Assembly (NCBI GenBank): GCA_017431755.1
Contig: JAFRKM010000106.1
Location: 1-17,433, forward strand
Length of the DNA stretch: 17,433 bases
Reading direction: 5' to 3'
Source: Clostridia bacterium
GTDB lineage: Bacteria > Bacillota > Clostridia > Oscillospirales > Acutalibacteraceae
Positions 1 to 6,421 of the stretch are shown here, one piece after another (within the stretch, counting starts at the first letter, position 1; each line of letters opens with the position of its first letter). The position numbers and the translations under genes were made by a program. The notes under the pieces were generated by a model. The model had not been told where the DNA came from and did not search any database. It saw nothing but the letters and a program-made list of their open reading frames with translations.

Positions 1-56
1 CTATTCCGACCGCCTTGTGCACATTTTGCAAAAATAGTGTTTAATTTTCTACGTAT

Positions 57-87
57 TTGAACATTGATTTATATTTACATATATACT
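57..87 (+). promoter_or_regulatory. candidate promoter of the first gene
   Basis: TTGAAC at 57-62 is followed after 17 bases by TATATA at 80-85, with TATACT at 82-87 as an alternative -10. The region is so AT-rich that several -10-like hexamers occur, so the exact boxes are uncertain. It lies upstream of the palindrome at 90-125 and the gene starting at 150. Confidence 0.3.
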
Positions 88-89
88 AT

Positions 90-125
90 ATATTTTATAG
101 AATTTTTAAAAATTCTATAAAATAT
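90..125. repeat. 36-bp perfect palindrome upstream of the first gene
   Basis: Two 18-base arms meet at 107/108 and are perfect reverse complements with no loop; symmetry breaks at 89/126. It ends 24 bases before the ATG at 150 and just upstream of the ribosome binding site. It could be an operator for a dimeric repressor, a hairpin in the mRNA leader, or a weak terminator of a gene left of the window. Arms contain only one G/C pair, so as a hairpin it would be weak for its length. Confidence 0.7.
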
Positions 126-149
126 TAGATTAGAAAGGGTGTTTTAATC

Positions 150-479
150 ATGAGCAAAAAACTAAAAAACAAAGCACTTAATGACGTTGCCGGAGGACAA
201 CGCGCTATAGAAAACGTAAGGGGCATAGACGGATTATTTATGCAAACAGGCGCGCCTACCGAAGAAAATCCCGATGGAGTATTTTGGCAAATAGACGGGA
301 GGCCCATTGCTCTAAATGAAGCTATGGAATTACTAAACACAAGATCTACAAGGCATTTCAACAAAGACGATCCTGATGAAGCATTTTTAGCAAAATACTT
401 AGCAAAATACAGCCATGTCTATAAACAAGTAAAATACCGAGAGGGTATTTTTGAAAAGAGATGGGGTATCTCTAGATGA
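150..479 (+). CDS. unknown small protein with a double-glycine-type leader
   Basis: This 109-residue protein matches no family I recognise. The ATG at 150 follows AGAAAGGG (132-139) at good spacing. Its first 16 residues, MSKKLKNKALNDVAGG, look like the leader of a peptide exported by a C39-peptidase ABC transporter: Gly at -1 and -2, and hydrophobic residues at -4 (V), -7 (L) and -12 (L). The rest is soluble, charged and Cys-free. Residues from about 44 (VFWQIDGRPIALNEA...) to 88 resemble a second copy encoded downstream at 445-579 in another frame, so residues 99-109 are probably a frameshifted tail. Reading across a +1 shift near 443-445 would give about 142 residues ending at 579. No export or modification gene is in the window. 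The leader resemblance is seen; secretion is inferred. Confidence 0.6.
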   Translation: MSKKLKNKALNDVAGGQRAIENVRGIDGLFMQTGAPTEENPDGVFWQIDGRPIALNEAMELLNTRSTRHFNKDDPDEAFLAKYLAKYSHVYKQVKYREGIFEKRWGISR

Positions 480-576
480 GACTATAGAATTACGAAACAC
501 AAACTCTACAAGGTCTTTAAACAAAGAAAATCCTGATGAAACATTTTTAGCAGAATATATTGAAAAATACAACCCT
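279..576 (+). repeat. diverged tandem duplication inside and after the first gene
   Basis: Copy A (about 279-413) and copy B (about 445-576) are alignable along their length, e.g. TCCTGATGAA followed by a GCATTTTTAGCA-like run at 371-392 and 531-552. Copy B is two codons shorter in its first part. In protein terms, VFWQIDGRPIALNEAMELLN pairs with VFLKRDGVSLDETIELRN, then NTRSTRHFNKDDPDEAFLAK pairs with NTNSTRSLNKENPDETFLAE. Copy B starts in frame +1 relative to the gene at 150 and is open to a TAA at 577-579, so it was coding until recently. Confidence 0.75.
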
Positions 577-623
577 TAAATAGATGAAATATAGAAAAAC
601 GAGTTTTATCTACGATAAAACAA

Positions 624-657
624 AAAGTCCGTTATTTAACGGGCTTTCTTATTTTTT
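624..657. terminator. two-way rho-independent terminator
   Basis: Stem arms AAAGTCCGTT (624-633) and AACGGGCTTT (638-647) pair over ten bases with one G-T wobble around an ATTT loop. T-rich runs follow on the plus strand (648-657), and A-rich bases before 624 give a T-rich run on the minus strand. It sits between the convergent ends of the first gene (plus) and the DUF1287 gene (minus) and can serve both. Confidence 0.8.
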
Positions 658-678
658 AGTTATCATTAAATATTATAC

Positions 679-1383
679 TTAATTCCACTTTATCAAAAAA
701 TCAGATTTTATTAAACTAGCATCAAACCTATAATGCCCAGTAATTTCTGGGTTAGCCAATGAATCTTCTTCTAAATCTACTTGTAACAAGCCATAATGAT
801 GTATTATATACGCAAGGCCCTGGTCGTTTCGTTTATCCGAAACAATAGCTATATGATTATCATTGTATATTACTATATCTCCAGCTTGCCACTGCGATAT
901 ATCATAAGGATCATTAGTAAGTTTTACTGCATGATTTTCAAAAAATATTTTTAAATTTTTAACCCTTCGAAAATCTATGTTTTTGTCTGGTTTTTCAATA
1001 TGCGAATATAATTTTGGATTTAAATTAATATCTTTATTTACCATATCTCGTAAACAATATCCAGCATTACGAAAAGCTCGCCATATTATATCAGAGCACA
1101 CCCCAATATTGTCGGGAGGATAACCCCCTTCATAATATTTTCCATCATATTTTGGATGATTCTTTACTTCTAGTTTAGCCCCGTTCAATATATCTGTATA
1201 ATCATCAATACCGTTACCATTAAAATCAACTGGGCTTACTACTGATGTTATCCCGAAGTCTTCATTTTTATAAGATTGTTTCGTAAAACAGAGGCCATAT
1301 TTAAAAATTAAAAAAGCAATTAAAATTAGCAAAAAAGCTAAAATAATAACCCATTTATTAAAAAATAATTTTCTAAATTTCAT
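679..1383 (-). CDS. membrane-anchored DUF1287 (YijF-like) amidase-fold protein
   Basis: A 234-residue protein with one N-terminal membrane anchor (about residues 12-28) and an outer domain matching the DUF1287 family. Family hallmarks are visible: GGYPPDNIGVCSD around Cys96, then NIDFRRV (135-141), WQAGDIVIY (165-173), DNHIAIVSD with His177, HH at 195-196 and the closing ITGHYRF. Cys96 and His177 fit the catalytic pair of the NlpC/P60-like papain fold, so a role in cutting peptidoglycan peptides or amides outside the membrane is likely but unproven. Before the domain, D53-x-N55-x-N57-G-I-D-D resembles a calcium-binding EF-hand/dockerin loop. The ATG follows AAGGAA at seven bases. No separate promoter is evident: it lies 77 bases downstream of the translocase, beyond a hairpin, so partial readthrough is possible. 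Confidence 0.75.
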   Translation of the reverse strand: MKFRKLFFNKWVIILAFLLILIAFLIFKYGLCFTKQSYKNEDFGITSVVSPVDFNGNGIDDYTDILNGAKLEVKNHPKYDGKYYEGGYPPDNIGVCSDIIWRAFRNAGYCLRDMVNKDINLNPKLYSHIEKPDKNIDFRRVKNLKIFFENHAVKLTNDPYDISQWQAGDIVIYNDNHIAIVSDKRNDQGLAYIIHHYGLLQVDLEEDSLANPEITGHYRFDASLIKSDFLIKWN

Positions 1384-1400
1384 TATTAAATTCCTTTATT

Positions 1401-1434
1401 TTTATAAAAAAGGCCCGTTGTAAACGAACCTTTT
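1401..1434 (-). terminator. terminator after the nucleotide translocase
   Basis: On the minus strand AAAAGGTTCGTT (1434-1423), a three-base loop and AACGGGCCTTTT (1419-1408) form a 12-pair stem with two G-U wobbles, followed by a T run at 1411-1406. On the plus strand the wobbles become C-A mismatches, so it acts in the minus direction. It lies between the original translocase stop (1461) and the start of the DUF1287 gene. Confidence 0.7.
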
Positions 1435-1460
1435 AATTTACGAAAATTCAGTTTTTATTA

Positions 1461-1595
1461 TTAGCAAACGTTAGTGTTTGAGTTAACTGCTTTTTTGTAA
1501 GTTCTACCTAAGTAGATTGATATACCAAGCCATGCAGCAACAAAAACAATTCCTAAACCACCACTAAGTAATTTGTAACTTGCTCTTCCAATAAC
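1461..1595 (-). pseudogene. severed C-terminus of the nucleotide translocase
   Basis: Directly after the TAA at 1598-1596 the same frame stays open for 44 codons to a second TAA at 1463-1461. The encoded peptide begins VIGRASYKLLSGG and includes a clear membrane segment (GIVFVAAWLGISIYLG) and a basic tail (RTYKKAV). This continues the family pattern, where the conserved R.SK.GGS region is followed by more transmembrane helix. The terminator at 1401-1434 lies after this second stop, supporting it as the ancestral gene end. Confidence 0.75.
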
Positions 1596-2810
1596 TTATG
1601 GAAGAAGATTCAAACCTGAACCACCTTCTTTTGAAACTCTGGAACCAAAAGTTTCAATCCATGCCTGAGCTTTAGATTTTGCTTCCGGACTTGTTGGAAC
1701 ATAAAGTTGTTTAAGTGATGGCCCATTAAGAGCGTAGTTAATAGCTTTGGAACATACCATAAGCCAAAATAAGAAATTAAGACTTTGTATAGTTAAAAAT
1801 CCTAAAATTGCTAAGCCAAAGAAAATAGGAACAATAGCCAAAGAAATTGTAATACCAAAACGTTTTGAAATTTTATTTATACCTAAAATTAAGAAAATAA
1901 ACGAAACAGTATTAACAACAGAACTATATGTAGCAAGATAACTGGCAAGAGCTGTTCCACTATAAACTTGACCTGCTTCATACTTGAAATTAAAGTCAAA
2001 AATAGTAGTTAAAATTTCAAAGAATGCTAATGAAAAGAAGATACCTGCTAAATATGGAGTTGTAAATAAAAGTTTTAAACCTTCCATAAAACCTGTTTTT
2101 TTCTTTTTCGTTTCTTTCGGTTTTTCTTCAATACTTTGTGCTGATAATTCTTCTTTTGGTGTTTTTCTTGCAACATATTTTACCAAAGGGTTTATTAAAA
2201 ATAGCATGACCACTATTAATAACATTGAAACAGCACTAGTTTTAACATGAAAAACGTTTACAGGCAATTGAATTAAAATATAAGGGAAAGTTATTCCGCC
2301 AAATTGAGCCAATGCGTAAATTAATGGGAAACCTTTTTTTGAAGCCTCAACATTTGTAATTTCAGCCAAGAAAGCCCAGAAAAGTGCTACAATTAATGAG
2401 CCGAAACTTTCAATAAAGAAATACCAAAAATAACCAAGAGCAACTGTTAAAAAGCTTGGTGCAATCATTTCACTCTGGAAAGCCCAAATAAAAGCTGCAT
2501 AAACAAGTATCACGCTTCCATAAATAAGAGACGGCAATTTACCCAAAAGTTTGATTTTTGGAAACATATCCAAAAGCTTAGTGTAAAAAGCAACAGTGGG
2601 TATCATTAGAATTAACGAAACAGTTTTAGCCCACGGAATATTTTCCCCACCAGCTAACTGTATGAACAAAGAGTCTTTAAGAGGTCTCATAGTCCAGTAA
2701 ATTCCGATTATCATTAAAAGCACGGAACCTAGTCTTAAAAACTTTTTGAACTCCTTTTCTTCAAATTCGCCAAATACCACTTTGCAAAGAGACATTAGTA
2801 GTTTTGTCAT
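1596..2810 (-). CDS. ATP/ADP (nucleotide) translocase, NTT/Tlc family, cut short by a stop
   Basis: Polytopic membrane protein of the NTT/Tlc family, whose members exchange cytoplasmic ADP for host ATP or import nucleotides. Evidence: RPLKDSLF at residues 42-49 followed by G-G-E-N-I-P-W-A-K, about ten hydrophobic helices, a charged central loop (KPKETKKKKTG), and the late signature GPSLKQLYVPTSPEAKSKAQ with GSRVSKEGGS. A TAA ends it after LNLLP at 404 residues; the frame continues for 44 more codons, so the full protein would be about 449 residues, still shorter than the roughly 500 usual in Rickettsia and Chlamydia. An upstream ATG at 2819 is only one base from AGGAGG (2821-2826), whereas the ATG at 2810 is ten bases away, so I start there. 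Substrate cannot be told from sequence. Whether the shortened protein works is unknown. Confidence 0.85.
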   Translation of the reverse strand: MTKLLMSLCKVVFGEFEEKEFKKFLRLGSVLLMIIGIYWTMRPLKDSLFIQLAGGENIPWAKTVSLILMIPTVAFYTKLLDMFPKIKLLGKLPSLIYGSVILVYAAFIWAFQSEMIAPSFLTVALGYFWYFFIESFGSLIVALFWAFLAEITNVEASKKGFPLIYALAQFGGITFPYILIQLPVNVFHVKTSAVSMLLIVVMLFLINPLVKYVARKTPKEELSAQSIEEKPKETKKKKTGFMEGLKLLFTTPYLAGIFFSLAFFEILTTIFDFNFKYEAGQVYSGTALASYLATYSSVVNTVSFIFLILGINKISKRFGITISLAIVPIFFGLAILGFLTIQSLNFLFWLMVCSKAINYALNGPSLKQLYVPTSPEAKSKAQAWIETFGSRVSKEGGSGLNLLP

Positions 2811-2820
2811 TAAAAACATA

Positions 2821-2826
2821 CCTCCT
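2821..2826 (-). promoter_or_regulatory. ribosome binding site deciding the translocase start
   Basis: Perfect AGGAGG on the minus strand. Ten bases separate it from the ATG at 2810 but only one from the ATG at 2819, which favours the inner start. Confidence 0.75.
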
Positions 2827-2847
2827 GAAATTTAATTATTTTACATT

Positions 2848-2859
2848 TTTATTATATCA
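2848..2859 (-). promoter_or_regulatory. extended -10 promoter of the translocase
   Basis: Minus-strand TATAAT (2856-2851) is preceded by TG at the -15/-14 position (TGATATAAT), a classic extended -10. No good -35 box lies 16-18 bases upstream. The predicted leader is about 35 bases and contains AGGAGG. Confidence 0.55.
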
Positions 2860-3035
2860 CACCAAAATGAAAATTAAAAGGGGTTATTTATAAAAAATAT
2901 CATAAAAAATTCAATAAACTTTAACAAAAATATTCTTTATTTTGCATAAATATTCCAAGCCTATTTTTCTTTTACACTATGCAATTTTTGCGCGACAATC
3001 TAATTTAGACAAAAAATTAATGGTTTCATGCAAAA

Positions 3036-3064
3036 TTGACATTTTCAGTAATATCAATTAACAT
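3036..3064 (+). promoter_or_regulatory. candidate promoter of addBA
   Basis: TTGACA (3036-3041), a 17-base spacer and TAACAT (3059-3064; four of six consensus bases). The start codon at 3083 would leave a leader of only about ten bases, with TGGTGA (3071-3076) as a weak ribosome binding site. A perfect -35 with correct spacing supports it, but the short leader is a caution. Confidence 0.4.
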
Positions 3065-3082
3065 TTTAACTGGTGATTTGTT

Positions 3083-6000
3083 TTGCTTAATTTTATTTTA
3101 GACAGATTTCAAAAATCAGAAAAATTAATAAATATTTTAACAAATAAAGCTATGTCAGAAAACGAAAATATTATATTTTTGGTCCCTGAGCAAAGCTCTT
3201 TTGCCAACGAAAAAAAGTTGCTTGAAAAATTAGGCAATAAAAACTTTAAAAGAGTAAAAGTTGTAAGCTTTTCCAGACTTTATGATTTTATTTCACAAAT
3301 AATAAAAATCCCTCCACTAAAACAAATCAGCGAAATTAAAAAGATAATGCTAATTAACAAAGCAATTCAAACATCTAAACCAAAACTGGAACTGTACAAA
3401 AAAAGTGTGGGCAATACTGATGTTGCATCTTTAATACTTAATACTTTAATGGAATTTAAATCCGAAAAAATAACTACCGAAATACTGGGAAAAATTAAAA
3501 AACTCACAAACAAAAATCTGCTAAAGCAAAAGATATCTGAAATAGAAATAATTAAAGAAAATTACGAACTTATAACAAAGAACAAATTAAACGACACCTT
3601 CGATGGACTAAGTTTAGCTGAAAAAATTATAAAAGAAAAAAATATTTTTAAAAATTATACCGTTTTTATAGACGAATTTATAGACTTCACCACCCAGCAA
3701 ACCGCTATAATAGAGCTTTTAACCACTCAAGCAAAAGATGTATACATAGCATTTAAAATGCCAAATGAAGACACAGAATATAATCTTTTTTATTATACTC
3801 AAAAAACAATTAACACATTAAAAAATATAGCACAAAAAAACAATATTAAAACTACATTTAATAGTACAACAATAGATACTCCTCTATTCAAAAAAATGCC
3901 CGAAGATATAATATTTTTAGAAAATAATTTATTCGCTCCAATAAAACAAAAATTTAAAACTACTCCACAAAATATACAAATTTACAGTGCCAACACCACT
4001 TTTGAAGAATGCGAATTTGTTGCAAAAACTATTCAAAAATTAATAACCGAAAATGGTTATAATTACAGTGATTTTACGATAATAACACGCGACACCGAAA
4101 CATACGAAAATATTTTTAAAAGCATTTTTAAAAAATATGAGATTCCATATTTTTTAGACTCAAATGAAAAAATATTTAATAAAAACCTTGTCAATTTAAT
4201 TTTGGCAGGAATTGATTGCGTAGAATCTGGCTACAGTTCGGAAAATATTTTAAGATATTTAAAAACTGATCTTACTAATTTATCCACAGAAGAAGTTTCT
4301 TTAATTGAAAACTATGTTTTGCTTTGGAATATAAAAGGTAGCGACTGGCTACAAGACTTTTTTATGCATCCAGAAGGCTTTAAAGAAACATTTGACGAAG
4401 AAGATAAAAAATTACTAGAAAAATTAAATAACTTTAGAAAAACTATTATTACTCCGCTTATAAATTTAAAAAATAAAATCAAAAATCCAAATGGAATGCA
4501 ATTTTCCAAAGCTGTGTATTCATTTTTAACAGAAGTTAATGCACAAAAAAACCTGCAAAAGTACTGCCTTGATTTATTTAATGAAGGAAACATCCAGCTA
4601 TCCGAACAAACCGCACGGCTATGGGATATTTTAATGGATATTTTAAACGAAATAGCCATAACATTCAAAACCACAAATTTACCTTTAAAAAAATACAAAG
4701 ATCTTTTCAAATGCTCGCTCGAATTCGCCGATTTTTCATCTATTCCTCAAAGCACAAATAGTGTAAAAATCGGGTGCGTAAACCGCATGAGAATTTTTGA
4801 TTCAAAAGTTGTGTTCATCGTAGGAGCATCTGACGGCGATTTTCCAAAAGCTCCATCGGAATCCAAAATTTTCACCGAACCGGAAATTTCTCATATTCTT
4901 TCGCTTGGCATAGAGCTAAAAAATAACGCCCAAAACTTTGTACAAAAAGAAAAATATTTAGCTTATTTAGCATTAACTTCTGCCACTGAAAAACTTTTTA
5001 TATCGTGGAATAACTCAGGCGAAAAACTACCTTCGGAAATAATCAAAGAAATAACAGAAACCTTCCCTAAAATAAAAATTCTAAACAAAAACAGCTTTTC
5101 AGAAGAAACAATGATATGGTGCGAAAAATCGGCATTTGAATGGTATGCACAACACCATAAAAGCCCGTCAGATGTAATACGGTGCCTGGAAAAATATTTT
5201 TTAAGTAAAGAAAAAGACAAAGTTTTACTAATTAAAAAAGAAGCTAAAAACAAACCTATTTGCTTTGAAAACGCACAAAACGCCGCTAAATTAATAGGAA
5301 AAAATTTAAAACTTTCGGCCTCTCAAATAGAAAAATTTTACAGGTGCAAATTTGGCTACTTTTGCAAATATTTATTAGGGTTAAAAGAAAATATCCCCGC
5401 TAAATTCGATAATCTTGCATATGGAAATATAGTTCACTTTATACTGGAAAAAATTTTAAAAAAATTCCCAGAAAATAAACTTATTAAACTTTCCAACAAA
5501 GATATTAAAAACGAGATAAACTTTTTTGCAAATGAATTTTTAAACACAAAACTCGGCGCATCCAAAAACAAATCACAAAGATTTTTGTACGCAGTAGAAA
5601 AAACAAAAAATTCTATATTTTATCTTATAAATCATTTTAAAGAAGAATTTAAGCAAACTTCTTTTTCCGTTTCAGATTTAGAGCTAGAAATTTCAAACGT
5701 CGGCAAAATCAAACCACTAGTTTTTTTTGAGAAAAACGGAACAAAAATAACAGTGGAAGGTAAAATAGACAGAGTGGATATATTAAATAATCCTGATGGT
5801 TGCTATCTGCGAGTAATTGACTACAAAACAGGAACTCAAAAATTCAGGCTTTCAGATGTGCTTTATGGAATTAATATGCAAATGCTCATCTATCTTTTTG
5901 CGCTACAAAAAAACGGCGAAAAAAAATACGGAAAAATCATTCCAGCAGGAGTATTATATTTTAAAGCATTAAAGCCTGTTGGAGAATCTTTAAATCAAAG

Positions 6001-6421
6001 CGAAAAAGAAATAGAAAAAGCAAAAATAAACAGCCAAAAAGAACTTCAAATGAACGGACTCTTACTGGACAATATTAATATACTTAAAAAAATGGAAAAA
6101 GACGGCAAAGGAATTTTTATACCGGCAAAAATAAAAGGTGATGCGCTAAAAAGCAATTCCCTTGCTAATTTACATGACATGAAAAAAATATATAGCCACA
6201 TTAAAAAAATGATCGTAAACATGGCAGAAACTCTTAAAAAAGGAGATGTTTCGGAAAGTCCAGTAGAAAATAGTGGAAAAACATCTTGCGATTGGTGCGA
6301 GTATTTTCCTGTTTGCTGCTACGAAAAAGGTGTGTTTACTCCAATCCCTACAAAATGCGATAATAAAAAATCACTTGAAATAATGGCAAATGAAGGCGGT
6401 GAATCAAAAAATGAACAGTAA
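3083..6421 (+). CDS. addB: ATP-dependent helicase/deoxyribonuclease subunit B
   Basis: AddB partners AddA in the enzyme that resects double-strand DNA breaks and responds to Chi in Firmicutes. This 1112-residue protein begins with TTG (MLNFILDRF), matching where AddB proteins start. Visible family marks: IIFLVPEQSSF near residue 32, GASDGDFPKAP in the middle, and the C-terminal RecB-like nuclease with GKIDRVD (893-899) and VIDYKTG (D913, K915) then QMLIYL. The iron-sulphur cysteines are kept: FYRCKFGYFC (C755) and SCDWCEYFPVC (C1069, C1072, C1078). Odd: the N-terminal Walker A usually seen as GRAGSGKT reads DRFQKSEK, so the nucleotide-binding site is gone. The nuclease and the structural cluster look intact. 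It overlaps addA by 11 bases, indicating one operon and translational coupling. Confidence 0.92.
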   Translation: MLNFILDRFQKSEKLINILTNKAMSENENIIFLVPEQSSFANEKKLLEKLGNKNFKRVKVVSFSRLYDFISQIIKIPPLKQISEIKKIMLINKAIQTSKPKLELYKKSVGNTDVASLILNTLMEFKSEKITTEILGKIKKLTNKNLLKQKISEIEIIKENYELITKNKLNDTFDGLSLAEKIIKEKNIFKNYTVFIDEFIDFTTQQTAIIELLTTQAKDVYIAFKMPNEDTEYNLFYYTQKTINTLKNIAQKNNIKTTFNSTTIDTPLFKKMPEDIIFLENNLFAPIKQKFKTTPQNIQIYSANTTFEECEFVAKTIQKLITENGYNYSDFTIITRDTETYENIFKSIFKKYEIPYFLDSNEKIFNKNLVNLILAGIDCVESGYSSENILRYLKTDLTNLSTEEVSLIENYVLLWNIKGSDWLQDFFMHPEGFKETFDEEDKKLLEKLNNFRKTIITPLINLKNKIKNPNGMQFSKAVYSFLTEVNAQKNLQKYCLDLFNEGNIQLSEQTARLWDILMDILNEIAITFKTTNLPLKKYKDLFKCSLEFADFSSIPQSTNSVKIGCVNRMRIFDSKVVFIVGASDGDFPKAPSESKIFTEPEISHILSLGIELKNNAQNFVQKEKYLAYLALTSATEKLFISWNNSGEKLPSEIIKEITETFPKIKILNKNSFSEETMIWCEKSAFEWYAQHHKSPSDVIRCLEKYFLSKEKDKVLLIKKEAKNKPICFENAQNAAKLIGKNLKLSASQIEKFYRCKFGYFCKYLLGLKENIPAKFDNLAYGNIVHFILEKILKKFPENKLIKLSNKDIKNEINFFANEFLNTKLGASKNKSQRFLYAVEKTKNSIFYLINHFKEEFKQTSFSVSDLELEISNVGKIKPLVFFEKNGTKITVEGKIDRVDILNNPDGCYLRVIDYKTGTQKFRLSDVLYGINMQMLIYLFALQKNGEKKYGKIIPAGVLYFKALKPVGESLNQSEKEIEKAKINSQKELQMNGLLLDNINILKKMEKDGKGIFIPAKIKGDALKSNSLANLHDMKKIYSHIKKMIVNMAETLKKGDVSESPVENSGKTSCDWCEYFPVCCYEKGVFTPIPTKCDNKKSLEIMANEGGESKNEQ

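Noticed and set aside
1..60. Open frame at the left edge ending in TGA at 58-60 (LFRPPCAHFAKIVFNFLRI)
   Set aside because: Only 19 codons are visible with no recognisable family, so a truncated gene end cannot be supported.
1596..1598. TAA read as a sense codon by a changed genetic code
   Set aside because: TAA ends addB, addA, radA and most other genes here at sensible places, so reassignment is excluded.
2596..2819. Translocase start at the outer ATG (2819)
   Set aside because: It is one base from AGGAGG; the inner ATG at 2810 has the normal spacing of ten.
2942..2984. TTGCAT...ATGCAA inverted repeat in the gap before addB
   Set aside because: Six-base arms more than 30 bases apart are expected by chance in this composition.
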